64,000 nt of DNA, from the NCBI GenBank assembly GCA_013396915.1, contig VWZL01002568.1, positions 203,294-267,293 of the forward strand, given 5' to 3'. Shown piece after piece: positions 32,301-44,100 of this stretch (position 1 is its first letter; the number at the start of each line of letters is the position of its first letter). This DNA is from Stercorarius parasiticus (lineage: Eukaryota > Chordata > Aves > Charadriiformes > Stercorariidae). A program made the translations under genes and the position numbers. The notes under the pieces are model-generated. The model made no database searches and was not told the origin of the DNA. It saw only the letters and a list, made by a program, of their open reading frames with translations.

Positions 32301-34191
32301 CTGTTACTTTCTGGTTGCTCAGTAGTCAGAGACATTTGGCCTAAAAAAATATTTATAATTGATGCTCAGCAGTGGATTTATTTTTTGTTTGTTTTAGAAG
32401 TATTAAAAGACATCTCAAGAATGGGTCTTTCTCTTCACTTTCTTGCTTGCCTTGTAACTCTACAAAGATAATGAGACACTGTATGAATATTTGTCTTTTT
32501 TTTTTCCTCTGTTGTAAATTCACTTGGCAGTTTACAGAAAACAATTTATCTCTGAGAGATATTAATCACTGAATGGGGGAGTCAAAGCTGCTGCTTTATT
32601 TCTGACCCTCCACTAATGTTCTGCGTGTTACATGCTGCAGGCCTTAAAGATGAGCTGAATTTCCATCCGATTCCAATGACTTGTCATGAAGCAACTTGAT
32701 AGGAACAAACACGGGTTTATGTTGGCTGGACAGGGATGATGCAGGAATCTTAGGTGGATTTTGTCATGTGTGTACCTAAAATTCTGATATCCTGAGATGC
32801 TACTGCAGGATGCTAATGGTTTCAGGTGGTCTAGAAACAAAATATTTTGCAACTTACATTTATATAAGCTCTATGTAAAGCACAGTGAATTTCCAGTTTA
32901 TTCCAACGGCATGACTGTTGGCTCTCTTGATTGCATGACTGTCATCTGTCAAGGACGTGGAGTCGCAGCACAGTGTGATTTCTTCTGGATGAATCAACTT
33001 TCTCCCTTAGCCGGCGTGCACCTCTTGTGTAGGGAGGCCATCAGGGAAGTCTCGAGGACCAAAACAGTTGCATTTCTGTAATATCTATCCTTGAAAATAC
33101 ATGCAGAATTAGCTCTGTGTTAACTTGATTGTAGTTTCTCTCTAAAAAGCTCTGTTTTTACTGGATGGGGTGCGTTCTCCACCATGTGTATAAATCTGGG
33201 AAATCTATGCCATGAGCCTCACAGGGTTGACATTGACAAAGGGTTACCCTGGATCCTTCCCAAAAGCTTTGAAGTATCAACCAGCAGATTTTTAGTCAGT
33301 CTGAGCTCACTCAGACTGGGATGGAAACCAAGAGCCAACCCCAGGATCACACGGAATACAACTGGTTTCTTGAAAAGATCTGGTAGATACGGTTCCTCAC
33401 ATCACCGTATTGATTGGACTGAACCTCAACAGTCCGATCAATAGTGAGTCCCAGAAATGAAACCTTTGCCTCTGAAAATTTGCCTCCCTATTCCCTGAGG
33501 CAAATTCATTCCCAATGAGCAAAGGAACTACTTAGTGCATTTTTGGTAGATGTTGACACCATGGAAGAGTTCACCAAAGGCTTTGGGGTATTTTTTCTGT
33601 ATGCAGGCAAAACTAAGCAAAGTTAATGTTGGTCCAGGATTTAAGATCAGAGTTTATAAACTGGATTTTTACCAACCCTCTATCTGTATGTTTAGATGAT
33701 GTTCACAATCTTTCATAATATTAAATGGGATGTTCGCCCCATCTAAATCTAAATTTAAAAGATAATTAAACTAATCTCTAAAAGCTATGAGAAAGTTCTT
33801 TTAATTGCACTGCAAGTGTCACTCGAATTATATTACAAATCCTGTATATCCAGTATATCCTGGATTTCACAAATTGTGATAGGTATTGAAAGTGAAAGCC
33901 TTTTTTAGGACTGAAACAAGATTCTTGTGACTGCAAGTTTGTATAGTATTATCTATGATGCATCTTTGGAGCTCTATTTAAATCTTGTGTCTTTGCTTGC
34001 TAAATTCTGTATTTGAGCAATACCTGTCGTTCTCTATGGTTTTGGATGTGATGTTTGTTATGTTTTTCACGTAAAAATGTAGAGGGTCAGTTATGCAAGC
34101 TTCTCCAGGTGGGCAGAGAGTCTTCTGCACATGGGTCTGAGCAAAACCTGTCACGTTAGACACCTGTAATCTGTGGTCACATCTCCCTATT
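26371..34191. other. Noncoding region, about 7.8 kb without CR1
   Basis: No supported gene over the longest CR1-free stretch of the left half. Possible points of interest are a splice-acceptor-like site near 28100 followed by an open stretch, a G-rich run at 30572-30587 and the hairpins at 33297-33443. Otherwise it is AT-rich, intron-like DNA. Confidence 0.5.
33297..33443. repeat. Two adjacent inverted repeats
   Basis: First hairpin: 33297-33305 pairs with 33310-33318 (9 bp, 4-nt loop; core AGTCTGAG/CTCAGACT). Second hairpin: 33408-33420 pairs with 33431-33443 (13 positions including one G-T wobble, 10-nt loop). Both are seen directly. Function is unknown; they could be structured RNA, remnants of a small transposon, or chance. 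Confidence 0.6.
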
Positions 34192-34358
34192 ATGATAGAA
34201 TCAGAATGGTTTGGGTTGGAAGGCACCTTAAAGACCATCTAGTACCCACCCCCTTGCCCTGGGCAGGGACACCTCCCACCAGACCAGGTTGCTCCAAGCC
34301 CCATTCAACCTGGCCTTGAACCCCTCCAGGGATGGGGCAGCCACAGCTTCTCTGGGCA
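34192..34358 (-). mobile_element. CR1 LINE 3' fragment
   Basis: Minus-strand CR1. In element sense it reads from TGCCCAGAGAAGCTGTGGCT through CCATCCCTGGAGGGGTTCAA and the conserved 3' block to CTTCCAACCCAAACCATTCT. It is 5'-truncated at about 34358, and the terminal octamers are eroded to ATTCTGATTCTATCA. Confidence 0.93.
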
Positions 34359-34751
34359 TTCTCTTCTCTATTAAATTTCCTGCTGTTTGAGCCAAGCGAG
34401 GGGGTGGTGACTGGTCAGAATAAAAGGTGAAGTGAACAGACTGGTATCTACCAGATCTCTTAGCTGGCATGCATTTTGTCCCCAGGCTCATCCAGTAAAA
34501 ATATTTCCAAAAGGAACAGTTTCTCTGTTACTCCTGTTTGGAGAGTTTTTGGAGTAACAAGAGAAAGTGTCCGTCTAACTGAGATGTAGATGTCACTGTC
34601 TGAAGATCGTGCAGAAGCAGAAGTCATTTAGGCACAGATTTATTGAGTGTCCATAATCTGCAGCCTCGAAGCGATGACTATTTATTGGTGGAGCAGAAAG
34701 TGGACCCTCCCAGTAGCCACAATCACTGGAAATAAAAACGTCTTTCCTAAC

Positions 34752-34858
34752 CATGATCTTGGGAAGCCTGTGCCAGTTCTTTCCAGAAGGCTCTCAATGT
34801 ATTCTGGCAGTACATTGCAGATTCCTGTGCTCTTCCAAGCTCCTGCAGCTGTGAAAAT
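34752..34858 (-). other. Candidate internal exon (107 nt)
   Basis: In minus sense, a pyrimidine-rich stretch ends in GATTTGCAG (acceptor). It is followed by 107 bases with two open frames and then ATCATG/GTTAGG (donor). It lies about 650 bases downstream of a strong GTAAGTA donor at 35509-35515 on the same strand. No protein family is recognised. It may be part of a noncoding transcript or a chance match. Confidence 0.18.
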
Positions 34859-35269
34859 CTGCAAATCGGGAGCAGAGGGGCAGAGCAACAATCGTTGTGC
34901 TTGAGCAGAATCCTGATAAGACTCAGATTTGAGTTTTTCCCCAAAGTTCTGTGGTTGCTGTCTTGTTGAAATGTGAAAAGGGAAAACTGGTAAGGAGGAA
35001 AATGATTGCTGCAGTATGGGGCTAAAATACAGCTCAATATTTACTTTGGTAGAACTCTCTGGTTTGTAAGGCAGAAGAACCTTAGGACATTTTTTCCGTC
35101 ATTTAAAAATTCTGATTATGTCCGTTTGTAATTCACATCAGAGTACGTGCTTTGCATGGTTGGAATTACTTGTATTTAAAAAACCACATTCATTTTCCTT
35201 GAAAGTGATACACAGATATACTACTTATGCCATAATTATAAAATATATATGATGCCTAAGTTTTTTGGG

Positions 35270-35907
35270 TGCTCTCACAAGTGAGATGCTGTAAATGACC
35301 CAGAGTTGATCTGTATACCAGGATTTATTTAAGAAACACCTAGACTGGAGCTTTTCCCCTACTCAATTATCTCACACTCTCACTCACGTTGTCCCATTCA
35401 TCTCTGTCTCCCCAACACAACGTTCAGTAGATCACAGTTTCCCACCACAGAGATGCTGCTGGCCCAGGATGGTTGTGCAGAAAGGTGTACTGGTTCCTGT
35501 GCTGCTTGTACTTACCCGTCTTGGGCGTTATTAGCCAAGGACCCTGGATGACGGAAACATTTGTCTCCATCCAGCTGTCTGATCTCCTGGATCTTCTCAC
35601 ACTTCTAGGATCTTTCCTCCAGCCGGGATCTTCACCTTCATCTTCTCTCCAGGCTCCCTTCTTCTTGTCCTTTCCTTTCCACAACCCCAAGGCACCAGAC
35701 TTCCCAATCTAAGCAGCCAGTGCGCAGAAGCGCAATGTGTGATCAGCATCCTAATTGGTGGTTCTGTCTGGTATCTCTACACATTGGAAGAATTGGGCCA
35801 TGCCACTTTTATACCAGCTGTTATAAAAATTTCCAGTCGGACTGTACTTGTTGCAGCTGGCAAAGAGCAAACTTCTGCGTGACAGGTCAAAAAGTCAGTT
35901 TCTGACA
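35270..35907 (-). mobile_element. Candidate solo LTR or TATA-type promoter unit
   Basis: Read on the minus strand the 638-base block begins TGTCAGAAACTG and ends GTGAGAGCA, giving the TG...CA ends of an LTR. It carries TATAAAAG at 35813-35806 and an AATAAA at 35329-35324, about 55 bases before its end, and its composition differs from the AT-rich flanks. These are the ordered signals of a retroviral-type LTR (U3 promoter, R/U5 polyadenylation). Against it: no matching target duplication was found, and the TATA-to-AATAAA distance (about 480 bases) is long. No internal retroviral genes accompany it. The alternative is an ordinary promoter with a first exon. Confidence 0.3.
35806..35813 (-). promoter_or_regulatory. 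TATA box (TATAAAAG) candidate
   Basis: The minus strand reads GGTATAAAAGTGGC in a locally GC-richer context. Transcription would start near 35780. An ATG at 35690 opens a 58-codon basic frame up to a consensus donor (CGG/GTAAGTA) near 35516. Promoter activity is inferred from motif order only. Confidence 0.3.
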
Positions 35908-38900
35908 TTCAACCCTCCTATGCGCGTACGCCCAATTTTCTGCCACTTGTTATTGTTCTCAGTTTAAGTTGGAAGGTGGGGGTTTTTTTTGCTTATAACA
36001 TGATGCCCCAAAGAGACCTGCAGTTGTAGCTGCTGCAGACTGACCCCGTCCTGTGCCCTTCCCTGGAGCTGGGTGCTCTGTAGGGTCAGTAGAGGGGATG
36101 ACACCTCCTAAAGTTCCTTTGAACTTCGATCTAAAGGTGCAATGGGGTTTTAAAAGTAGGTGATGATATAGGACTTGTAATAACTGCATATGAAAGATTA
36201 AGGAAAATTTTTGTCCTCATTAATGGACGAAGCAGAAATTAATTTCCATCAGTAATCTCATTGATAGCGTGTTCTGTAACTGTCTTATCTTGAAGCTCTG
36301 AAGCACTTTAGTGAAGAAACACAAACATTCACATGCCTCTGGCCTAGAAAGTACAACCTGGATAGTTCACACTATTATCAAACTATAATTTCAATTTGTT
36401 TTTCCTTCTTTCACTGTGTTAAGCCACAGTCGAGGAAGAAAGGAAATTTTTATGTATTTTGTAAGAATAATAAAAATAACCAAAACCCATTTTTTCTAGT
36501 TTCTTGTAAATACAAAAATGTGCTTGTAAGTGAAATGTTGGAGTTTCTCTTTTCAGATTATGGGAGAAACGTGAACATTTAATGAAACACCGGTTGTATG
36601 CTAGTATTTTTCATTGAATTAGTGTAAGCGATCTTCATTTATCTCAGATGCAGTCTTTATATGGCACAGACATCCTTTGTGACTTCGGTAACTGCACATG
36701 CTTGTGTGTTTGATAATGTGCTTTTATATTGTGCATTTATAGATGCTTTGGTGCATTAGCAAGAGAGCTGACGTCCAACGAATTGTACAGCAGAGCCCAC
36801 TGACATCGAGTGGCTGTGTAAGATCTTTGCCCCTATTTTTGGCAGTCAGTAGTACTTCATTAGGAATCTCCTATTTATTCATAAGTTTGTTTTTTTTTTT
36901 TCTTTAAACCACTGTACTATCACACACCTCCTGAATTCTAAATTTCAAGAAAAGATAGTCTTACAGGAAGAGCTGGTACAAGTAGGTTGTGTTAAAGAGA
37001 ATTAGCATTCTGGTCACGATCCCCGGTGACAGCTGAAGCGAACCCAGTGGAATGATTACAGGAATAAAGCTGTGTTAGTTGCAGCTTGTCTATGAATTTG
37101 GTCATTAAGAACTTGTATATAAAGGGTAGTAACTACTGCTTCTGAATTTTTATATGTCAGCACTGGAGGATGATGTATTTGAATAAATGAGCATAAGAAA
37201 TGAGTAAAAAATTATTTATTTTAACAGTGACCCAGAATTTGTCCGAATTATGCTTAGGTTGGTGTTCACTGACTTGAAAGACTGATGCTGAACTCGCGTT
37301 GTCTCCTGCCTTTATTGATATGAGTAGAAGAACTTAAGTATTTTTCCATGGAATTTCTATTCCATATATTAATTACTAAAATCAGCATAGTACAAAAATG
37401 GTTTCTGATGTGTCTTTCTCTTCATTAATGTATTATACAAAACAGATTCTACATTTCCAGTTTCCATCATAGCTTGCCATTTGTAAAGGCGGTTGAAGTT
37501 AAATGAATATGATCACCAGTAATTTCCATACGCATCACAACCGTTCGCATCTCTTTATGTAGGACAATAAAACAACTACCACTACGAGGCAAATTCCTGA
37601 ATACAAAATAAAACCCAAAACGATCCCCAAGTTTGCTGATTACAACGTTGTTCTTCCTCATTGCTGCTATTTGCGGTGGTCCCTAGTGAAGATAAATATT
37701 TGTAAACTCTTTGGAAGGTTTAATTTGGCGTGAGGGGTTTTGTTTTGGTTTGCTTTCCTGCACATTTCATTGCATGATATGCCAAGCGTCAGGCAGGAAC
37801 AGGAGCAGGAACAAGCATATTCAGGGAAACTTCTGTTGGCAGTATCTGGGATTATTACCTGATATTCTCTGAAACTTCTTTAAAGCTCTATTTCCATAAA
37901 AAAACTTGTTGTGGAAGTATAATGATGCCAAATATATACATACACGCACAGTTGAGGCTGGGAATGAAGCTGAAGAAACTGGCATCAAGTAGCAAAATGT
38001 TTTAGTTTCATTGGGCTCTTTTTCTCTGTTTCTCGGTATTTAGAGATAGAGATTAATCCCATTGTTGCCCTGAGGTTCCTTTTCAACCCGAAAAGCTTCT
38101 AGAAGAAGAAGACGGCCCTGAGTCATGAAAGTGCAATCTGGGGCTCTTTCCCATAGCTACGACTTTGAATTAATGGAAGGGGCACTTCGGGATTCACCAG
38201 GCGTTCTGTTGGTATGAAAAGGTTCAAGCCCAATTGGCTGTTGTAACTTCGATACGTGTAATGTGAGTTTAGGTAGAAAAGAATGGGGCAGTAAATGAAG
38301 GAGTTTGACCCAAAGTGGATGGCTTTTGGAGCGAAAAAATCTTTCAAAATCCTCAGACTAAAATAGTCCAAAATATTACAGTGTTCCTAGAGTAGAGGAA
38401 ATATGTAGAGGTTTTTTTTCTGACTGTTCAGGAGCTGTTTTCTTAAGTCCTGCCGTGTATTTGCTATAGAGAAGGTAGTATTGTGGATTATTATATTTTA
38501 CAGAGTGAAGCCTGAAGTCTTCAGCCTCAAGAAATGTACATATAACTTCCTTCTAGCATGTATTCCTCCTGCTAAAGAACTTCTTTTAACACCCCGAGGT
38601 ACAAATCCGCCTGTACAAATCCGTACTGTTTACCCACTATTGTGGTTTTGGTGGAGTTCTAAACCTCCCAGGAAGAGCAGTAGATCCTTGCAAAAACCCA
38701 GCCCACACTCTTCCTTCCTCTGGAAGGATTCTGTTTCTTCCTCTTCTATCAAAACAATAGAAGTGTAGGTTTTCTCCTCATTCAGCATTTTGCAATGCAT
38801 TTTTGCATTATTCTGCCAGCAGATTTCCCAGTAAAAATGAGAGTACAGCTGGAAAAGAATTCTCCTTTGTATTGAAGCCTTTTTTGAGGTTGCAGCTGTA

Positions 38901-39167
38901 GAGAGCTTAATAAAGCAGCTCTTCCATTGGAACGTTTCCTTGGACTGCGCGAGTGAAATTTTCTGCACCCCGTGACCCTCTGAAAATTCCCCTGGAAATG
39001 ATTCCAGATCTCGCCTTGCATTTAATGTGTATTTTTTTTGCAAACAAAGCTATTGCTAAAGTTTCAGTAGTTGAATCCTGGGTCTTTCCGGAGACATTAG
39101 AGGCTGTACCACCTTTAATAATCCTCTATTAGAATATGCCTACCTTGGGAACGTAAAGTGATGATGA

Positions 39168-39189
39168 TTTTTTATTTATTTATTTATTA
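39168..39189 (+). repeat. TTTA microsatellite
   Basis: About five tandem TTTA units (ATTTATTTATTTATTA). Confidence 0.85.
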
Positions 39190-40535
39190 CACCGTGCTGC
39201 ACTATTAGGTGGCCGTTGTGAGGACCTCTCTCAGTTCTGACAAGCGAGGTATTGATAAGATATTTTAGAAGAAACCAAATTTACTAATAAGATCAGAAAA
39301 CCACCTGGCTTTTATCTGTCTTACCTCACTGAATACAATAGATTAATACTGGTATTAACGACTTCAGAAATTAGCGGCATACCGTTTGGAAGTGAAGAAG
39401 GATGCTTCCTCGACTCTTTTAGTTTATACCGCTCATCTTGCCTTAGGGGCAGCTGATGCAGAGAGAGAGATTTGACGTATCAAGAATCAGGTGTCAGGAA
39501 TCTCTTTGTGACACTTCAGACATGGAGAACACAAGAGCTTTCCACTCTCTGGGCCTCTTCAAAGCGCTTTCAAGGCTTTCAGATATGTTGCACCAACCAC
39601 ATGAAGGAATATTTTGGCACCTCAAATACCATTCTGCTGTAATTGTAGGGAAAACTTTTAGGAAAAGAATTTTTTTTTTTTTTATTGTAACAATGGCTTA
39701 CAAGTAAAGAATAACAGAAGAGCAATGACCTTTCTAGTGCTAGCTTCATTCTTGCTTAATTCAGAAGAAATTATATTCCTACAGAACTTTCTTTAGCATT
39801 ATAAAATCAGGGAAGGCGTATTGCTGTTCTGTTTTCAACTGTGCTGTAGAATCAGTTATTTCACTACTCTGGCTGTGTGTCTATAAGCATCCATGAAAAT
39901 ATAAAATTATGAATGTGAAAATATTTTCCTGGATTTCAAGGAGTGTGGTTTTGATCAGGGTAGTTACCCCAAATATTGTGTTTTATATTCATTTGTAAGA
40001 TCTTGGGGACCCAATTTTCCACACCAGTGATGTCCTCAACTAGTGAACGTAGAAATGCTGGCAACTGACAATATTTGCATGCATACAGAAACGGTTTAAA
40101 TCTTACAATTCTTTAGTGACTCACTTAGTAAATGGCTAGTGATGAAACGATGTCATATGAAGTGGGAGAACAAGCTATATGTTGTCTCTGTACCTTTGGT
40201 TTTTATCTTCCTGATGTGTTTTTCATGCTACGCAGGAGTTTCGTATTTCAATTTGTTGCTACATAGTATGTAGATATATCTTAAATTTCATAGAACTCAT
40301 GAAATTATATCACTTCTGAGTTTTCTTCAGCAGTAAGAGGTAGGACAGAGATTGTAACAAAGGCTTTTTAAGTAATTTTCATATTCTATAAGACATGAGG
40401 AATTATGATAAAATAGCGTAATACATTATTTATAGTATGGTGATACACCTATATCCAGATCCAGACTCTCAACCAAATAAGTATTTCATTGTATTTGGGG
40501 AAAAATGTAATTATTTGGCTTTTGTTTCGCTTGCC

Positions 40536-40556
40536 TTTTTTTTTTTTTTTTTTTTT
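40536..40556 (+). repeat. Poly-T run (T21)
   Basis: Twenty-one T residues. It could be the tail of a minus-strand retrocopy, but nothing recognisable follows downstream. Confidence 0.9.
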
Positions 40557-41102
40557 GAAGATTTGTTTTCCACAACTATTCCTTGTTTATTATTAAGCTT
40601 CTCCACTTTTGGAGACTCTTCATCTCTTCTTTTATCTTCTTGAATTGGAAATAAGAAGAGAGCCTATACCATTGTTGGCTGTTAAATGAGTAGATGATAA
40701 TGATGGCTGTTAGGTGAGAATGTACTGAAAAGCTAATCCACATCGGTTCATTTTAAAGAGAAGTAAGAGAATATCCATTGGCAAGGGGTTTCATGATTAA
40801 GATACCAGAAAATTGATGAAAGTGTGCTGGGTGTGACTGGTTTCTCTGTGATGGTAGGAAATGGCCAGATGGCTCTTGGAGGCCTTTTCTTTCTCGTTTT
40901 ATATCATATGGTAGAAATTAAAATTGTCACATCTCAAATATGCCACAATCGGTATAGATGTCCCAGACAATTCTGCTGTTCCATTCAGGGTTAAAACAAG
41001 CAAACAAAAGAATAAAGGGGGAGCGGGAGGAAATTCAGCATACATTACTCCTTCTAGACTTGCCTCATGACATCTAGTAGAACATTACAACTTGGTGTCA
41101 TC

Positions 41103-41147
41103 ACTAAGCTAGCACTGGAAATATCCCGTATACCGTGCTAGCTTGGT
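41103..41147. repeat. Inverted repeat with 13-bp stem
   Basis: AAGCTAGCAC (41106-41115) and GTGCTAGCTT (41135-41144) are perfect reverse complements. With one wobble pair the stem extends to 41103-41115/41135-41147, around a 19-nt loop. It is too short for an ordinary microRNA precursor. Confidence 0.7.
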
Positions 41148-44100
41148 AGGTCACTATGTTTCTTTTAATTGCATGAAAAGAAGGAAAAAAAGTAGCACAA
41201 AATCTGTTCTTCACAGTTTGTGAAGTGCCAGGAGTCTCTTTGCTTTTATAGCTGCTACGGCTGGGAAAAAAGAGGGGAAAAAAACCCCGACCTCTACAGC
41301 TGTGTAGGCCATGTTATGACCAATAGAACGGTTTTGGGCAGTAAGCTGTTACATCCTTTGGAAAAGCGGAAAATCAGAGGAAAAAAATCTTCAAATCTAT
41401 GGTGTGATAGAAGTGTGCTGTGAAGGCTAAAACAAAATCAGCTTTACGAGGCAGGGGCAAGGTTGCTACAACAAGAAATCCATACAAGTGGAAATTCGAG
41501 CTAATTGCTCAATTCTGAACCCTGAAATATCTTTAGGCCGTTATCTTCAAAATCGACGTCAGCCCTACTGACCTCTCATGGTTACTGAGAAATTTAGTGT
41601 TCCACTTCCATCATGGAGGACACGTGTAATTAGTTGCCCCAAAGCAGTTTGTTAACCAGACATGGGGAAGCCTTTACTTATCAACAAACCCTCTGGTGTT
41701 TTCTTGCCAAAGTTTTCAACAATATCATTAAATTTCTCTTGACATTTACGCTGTTATTTAAGAGCACCATATATTTGAGGCCAGAGCAGGATATTCTGTC
41801 AAGCATCCCAGTTGTCCCAGAGAACTTTCTCCTTGGATGGGGAGTCAGTCCTACAGTCCCACTTCTAGCTTCACCTCAGGGCTTTGACATTTGACATGCA
41901 AATAAGGCAAATAAAAGAAGTCTATAATCAATAAGGCAAATGAATCTTATGAAGAATAACTTTTCTAATAAACCCCTTTATTTTTAGGAGGAAAAAAAAA
42001 AAGCCACCCTAAAAGTATGGAGATAGATGCATCTTACACTCACGTGAACTCTGCAATGACCTGACTTTGCAGGCATCGAGCACACAGATATTTTGTGGAA
42101 GAAATCAGCAGAAATCTTGTAAGGAGCTGTCTCAGACTCAAACCAATACACAGAGATAATACTAAGAGAAAAGAGAAAATTTGATAGGATTTTGCTAAAG
42201 CTTTAGTATCAGACCATTGGCTGAAGACAAAATGGTGCTCAGATGCAAGATCATCGTTTAGTCTTGAATATGCCAAATGCCAGCATCAAGAAAAAACCCA
42301 GCCCTTAGCAGTCTTCTGTGATCAGCTGTGGAAGAGCAAAAATTATTACTATCTTTAGAAGAAAGTTACTGTTTTATTTAACACTGTCCTTTATAAACAG
42401 GAAAGAATAATACCTATCCTTTTGACGTTTCCAGAACAAAATTTAAGACTCTGTCACATTTGTGGATGCCAAATAGGTCCCGGAAGATTACATTCTTTGC
42501 AGACTTCCAAGAGAGCTGCATTTCTGAAATATGCTGACAGAGAAGACTCTGTCTTTAAACAAGTACCAAGCCAGAAGAAATTTCATAGATGATATGGGGG
42601 CAGTAGAGGATCCTGTTAGAGTGGCTCTGTTATACTTGTTTTATGAATTTGTCTTTTCACTTCTTAAAAGTTGCTCAGTTAATTATTCCTTAGAGATACC
42701 TGCTTTTGCTATAACCGTTCTTAGATTTCCTTTTAGGTCCGTTATTTTTTTAATTTTTATGGAAAAATTATTTTACTCATTATTTTGTGCTGAGATACAC
42801 ATTTATTTTGTGAATAAACATCCGAATGATGTTCTTACATATAATTTTTAATTCTTTTGATTAATAGAATCTGCTTGGATGAAGTATCCAAGCCTTTAAA
42901 AATAAGACTCCCAAACACACACTGCACATGGCTGTGAAGTCAGTGTATGCTGATAACCATAGCTTTTGAGAACTATGGATTAGTTACCTTATTGACTCAA
43001 GATATATTTCCCCGTTAAACGCTTAAGTTGTCGCTGACAGTCAAAACTGCAATTTAGAAATAACATTCTCGTGAAAGTTGTTAGGCCGCTACTTTTCATT
43101 GCAGAAATAGTTTTCGACTTTTAGCCCATCAAATTCTTGAGACTTTTGAAGATGTTTAGCAGTGCTCTATCAGGAAATGACCACGCGTAAGGACTCACTT
43201 TGTCTGAGTGCTTTATTTAAAGCTGATAATTTAAGGTTAGGCAGTTCTTTGCGTGCTGACATTCAGATTAAATAAAAAACTTGAACTTCTCTTATATTAT
43301 CTGTAACTTACAGCTCCTTGAGAGGATGAAATTCAGCTACATGAATTTATCGACAATGATTTTGTGATGGGCTATGTGTGTGTTATATTTTGTCATAAGT
43401 AAATTACTCCCAAACAATTTTCTTTTTTTTAGACATCTGGAGAATGGAAATATAATTGCAGGTTACTGTTTCTAAATTTCACCTCTCTTTTTTCTTTCTG
43501 ATACTGAATTTCACTTTTTTTTTTTTTTTCTTCTTCCTCCCTGGGCTTTTTTTGTCCTATTGGGTCAGATCACAAACTCCTTATTAAAAGGGGGAACAGC
43601 AAACTTACGTAGGGACATAAGTAAACACGAGTATATATGAGAATGACTAGTGAATTCTCCTATGTTGTCTGGACATTTTTATTCCATTTTCAAAGACTTG
43701 TTCATAAATATGGATCATCTAGAACTTCTGAAATGTTAACACACATCAAAACCGGTATTATCACTTTCCTGCTGCTGATTCTCCTAATACTTTAATGTCT
43801 AAAGACTGGTTTTTTTGAATTTTGCAGAATTTCACAACTTAAAATATAAGATTATTTAGTGAAATTTTCTGGATTAAGATTTTTCAAAGATTTCTTGCAA
43901 CTTAGCTCATACTAATCTCCAGCTACGTGCTACTCAGATGGGGTAAATCTATCAGAATAGATGAGGAAGCTTCTATGTCTCATTTCCAAAACACAACAAA
44001 TAATTTAAGTAGTCAAAACTTCTTTGCATAGATATTTTTGTATTTTTAAGTTCATTATAAAATACAGTTTATTTTTTTTTAAGGAAGATTTTGTACCAGA

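Noticed and set aside
33184..33444. 86-codon plus-strand frame ending SSHHRIDWTEPQQSDQ
   Set aside because: No known family, no splice sites, and its end coincides with the hairpin at 33408-33443. Kept only as a structural observation.
33978..34238. 86-codon minus-strand frame with several Asn-X-Thr sites
   Set aside because: Looked like a secreted or envelope-type fragment at first. It starts within the CR1 3' end at 34192 and has no signal peptide or recognised motif, so it is most likely chance.
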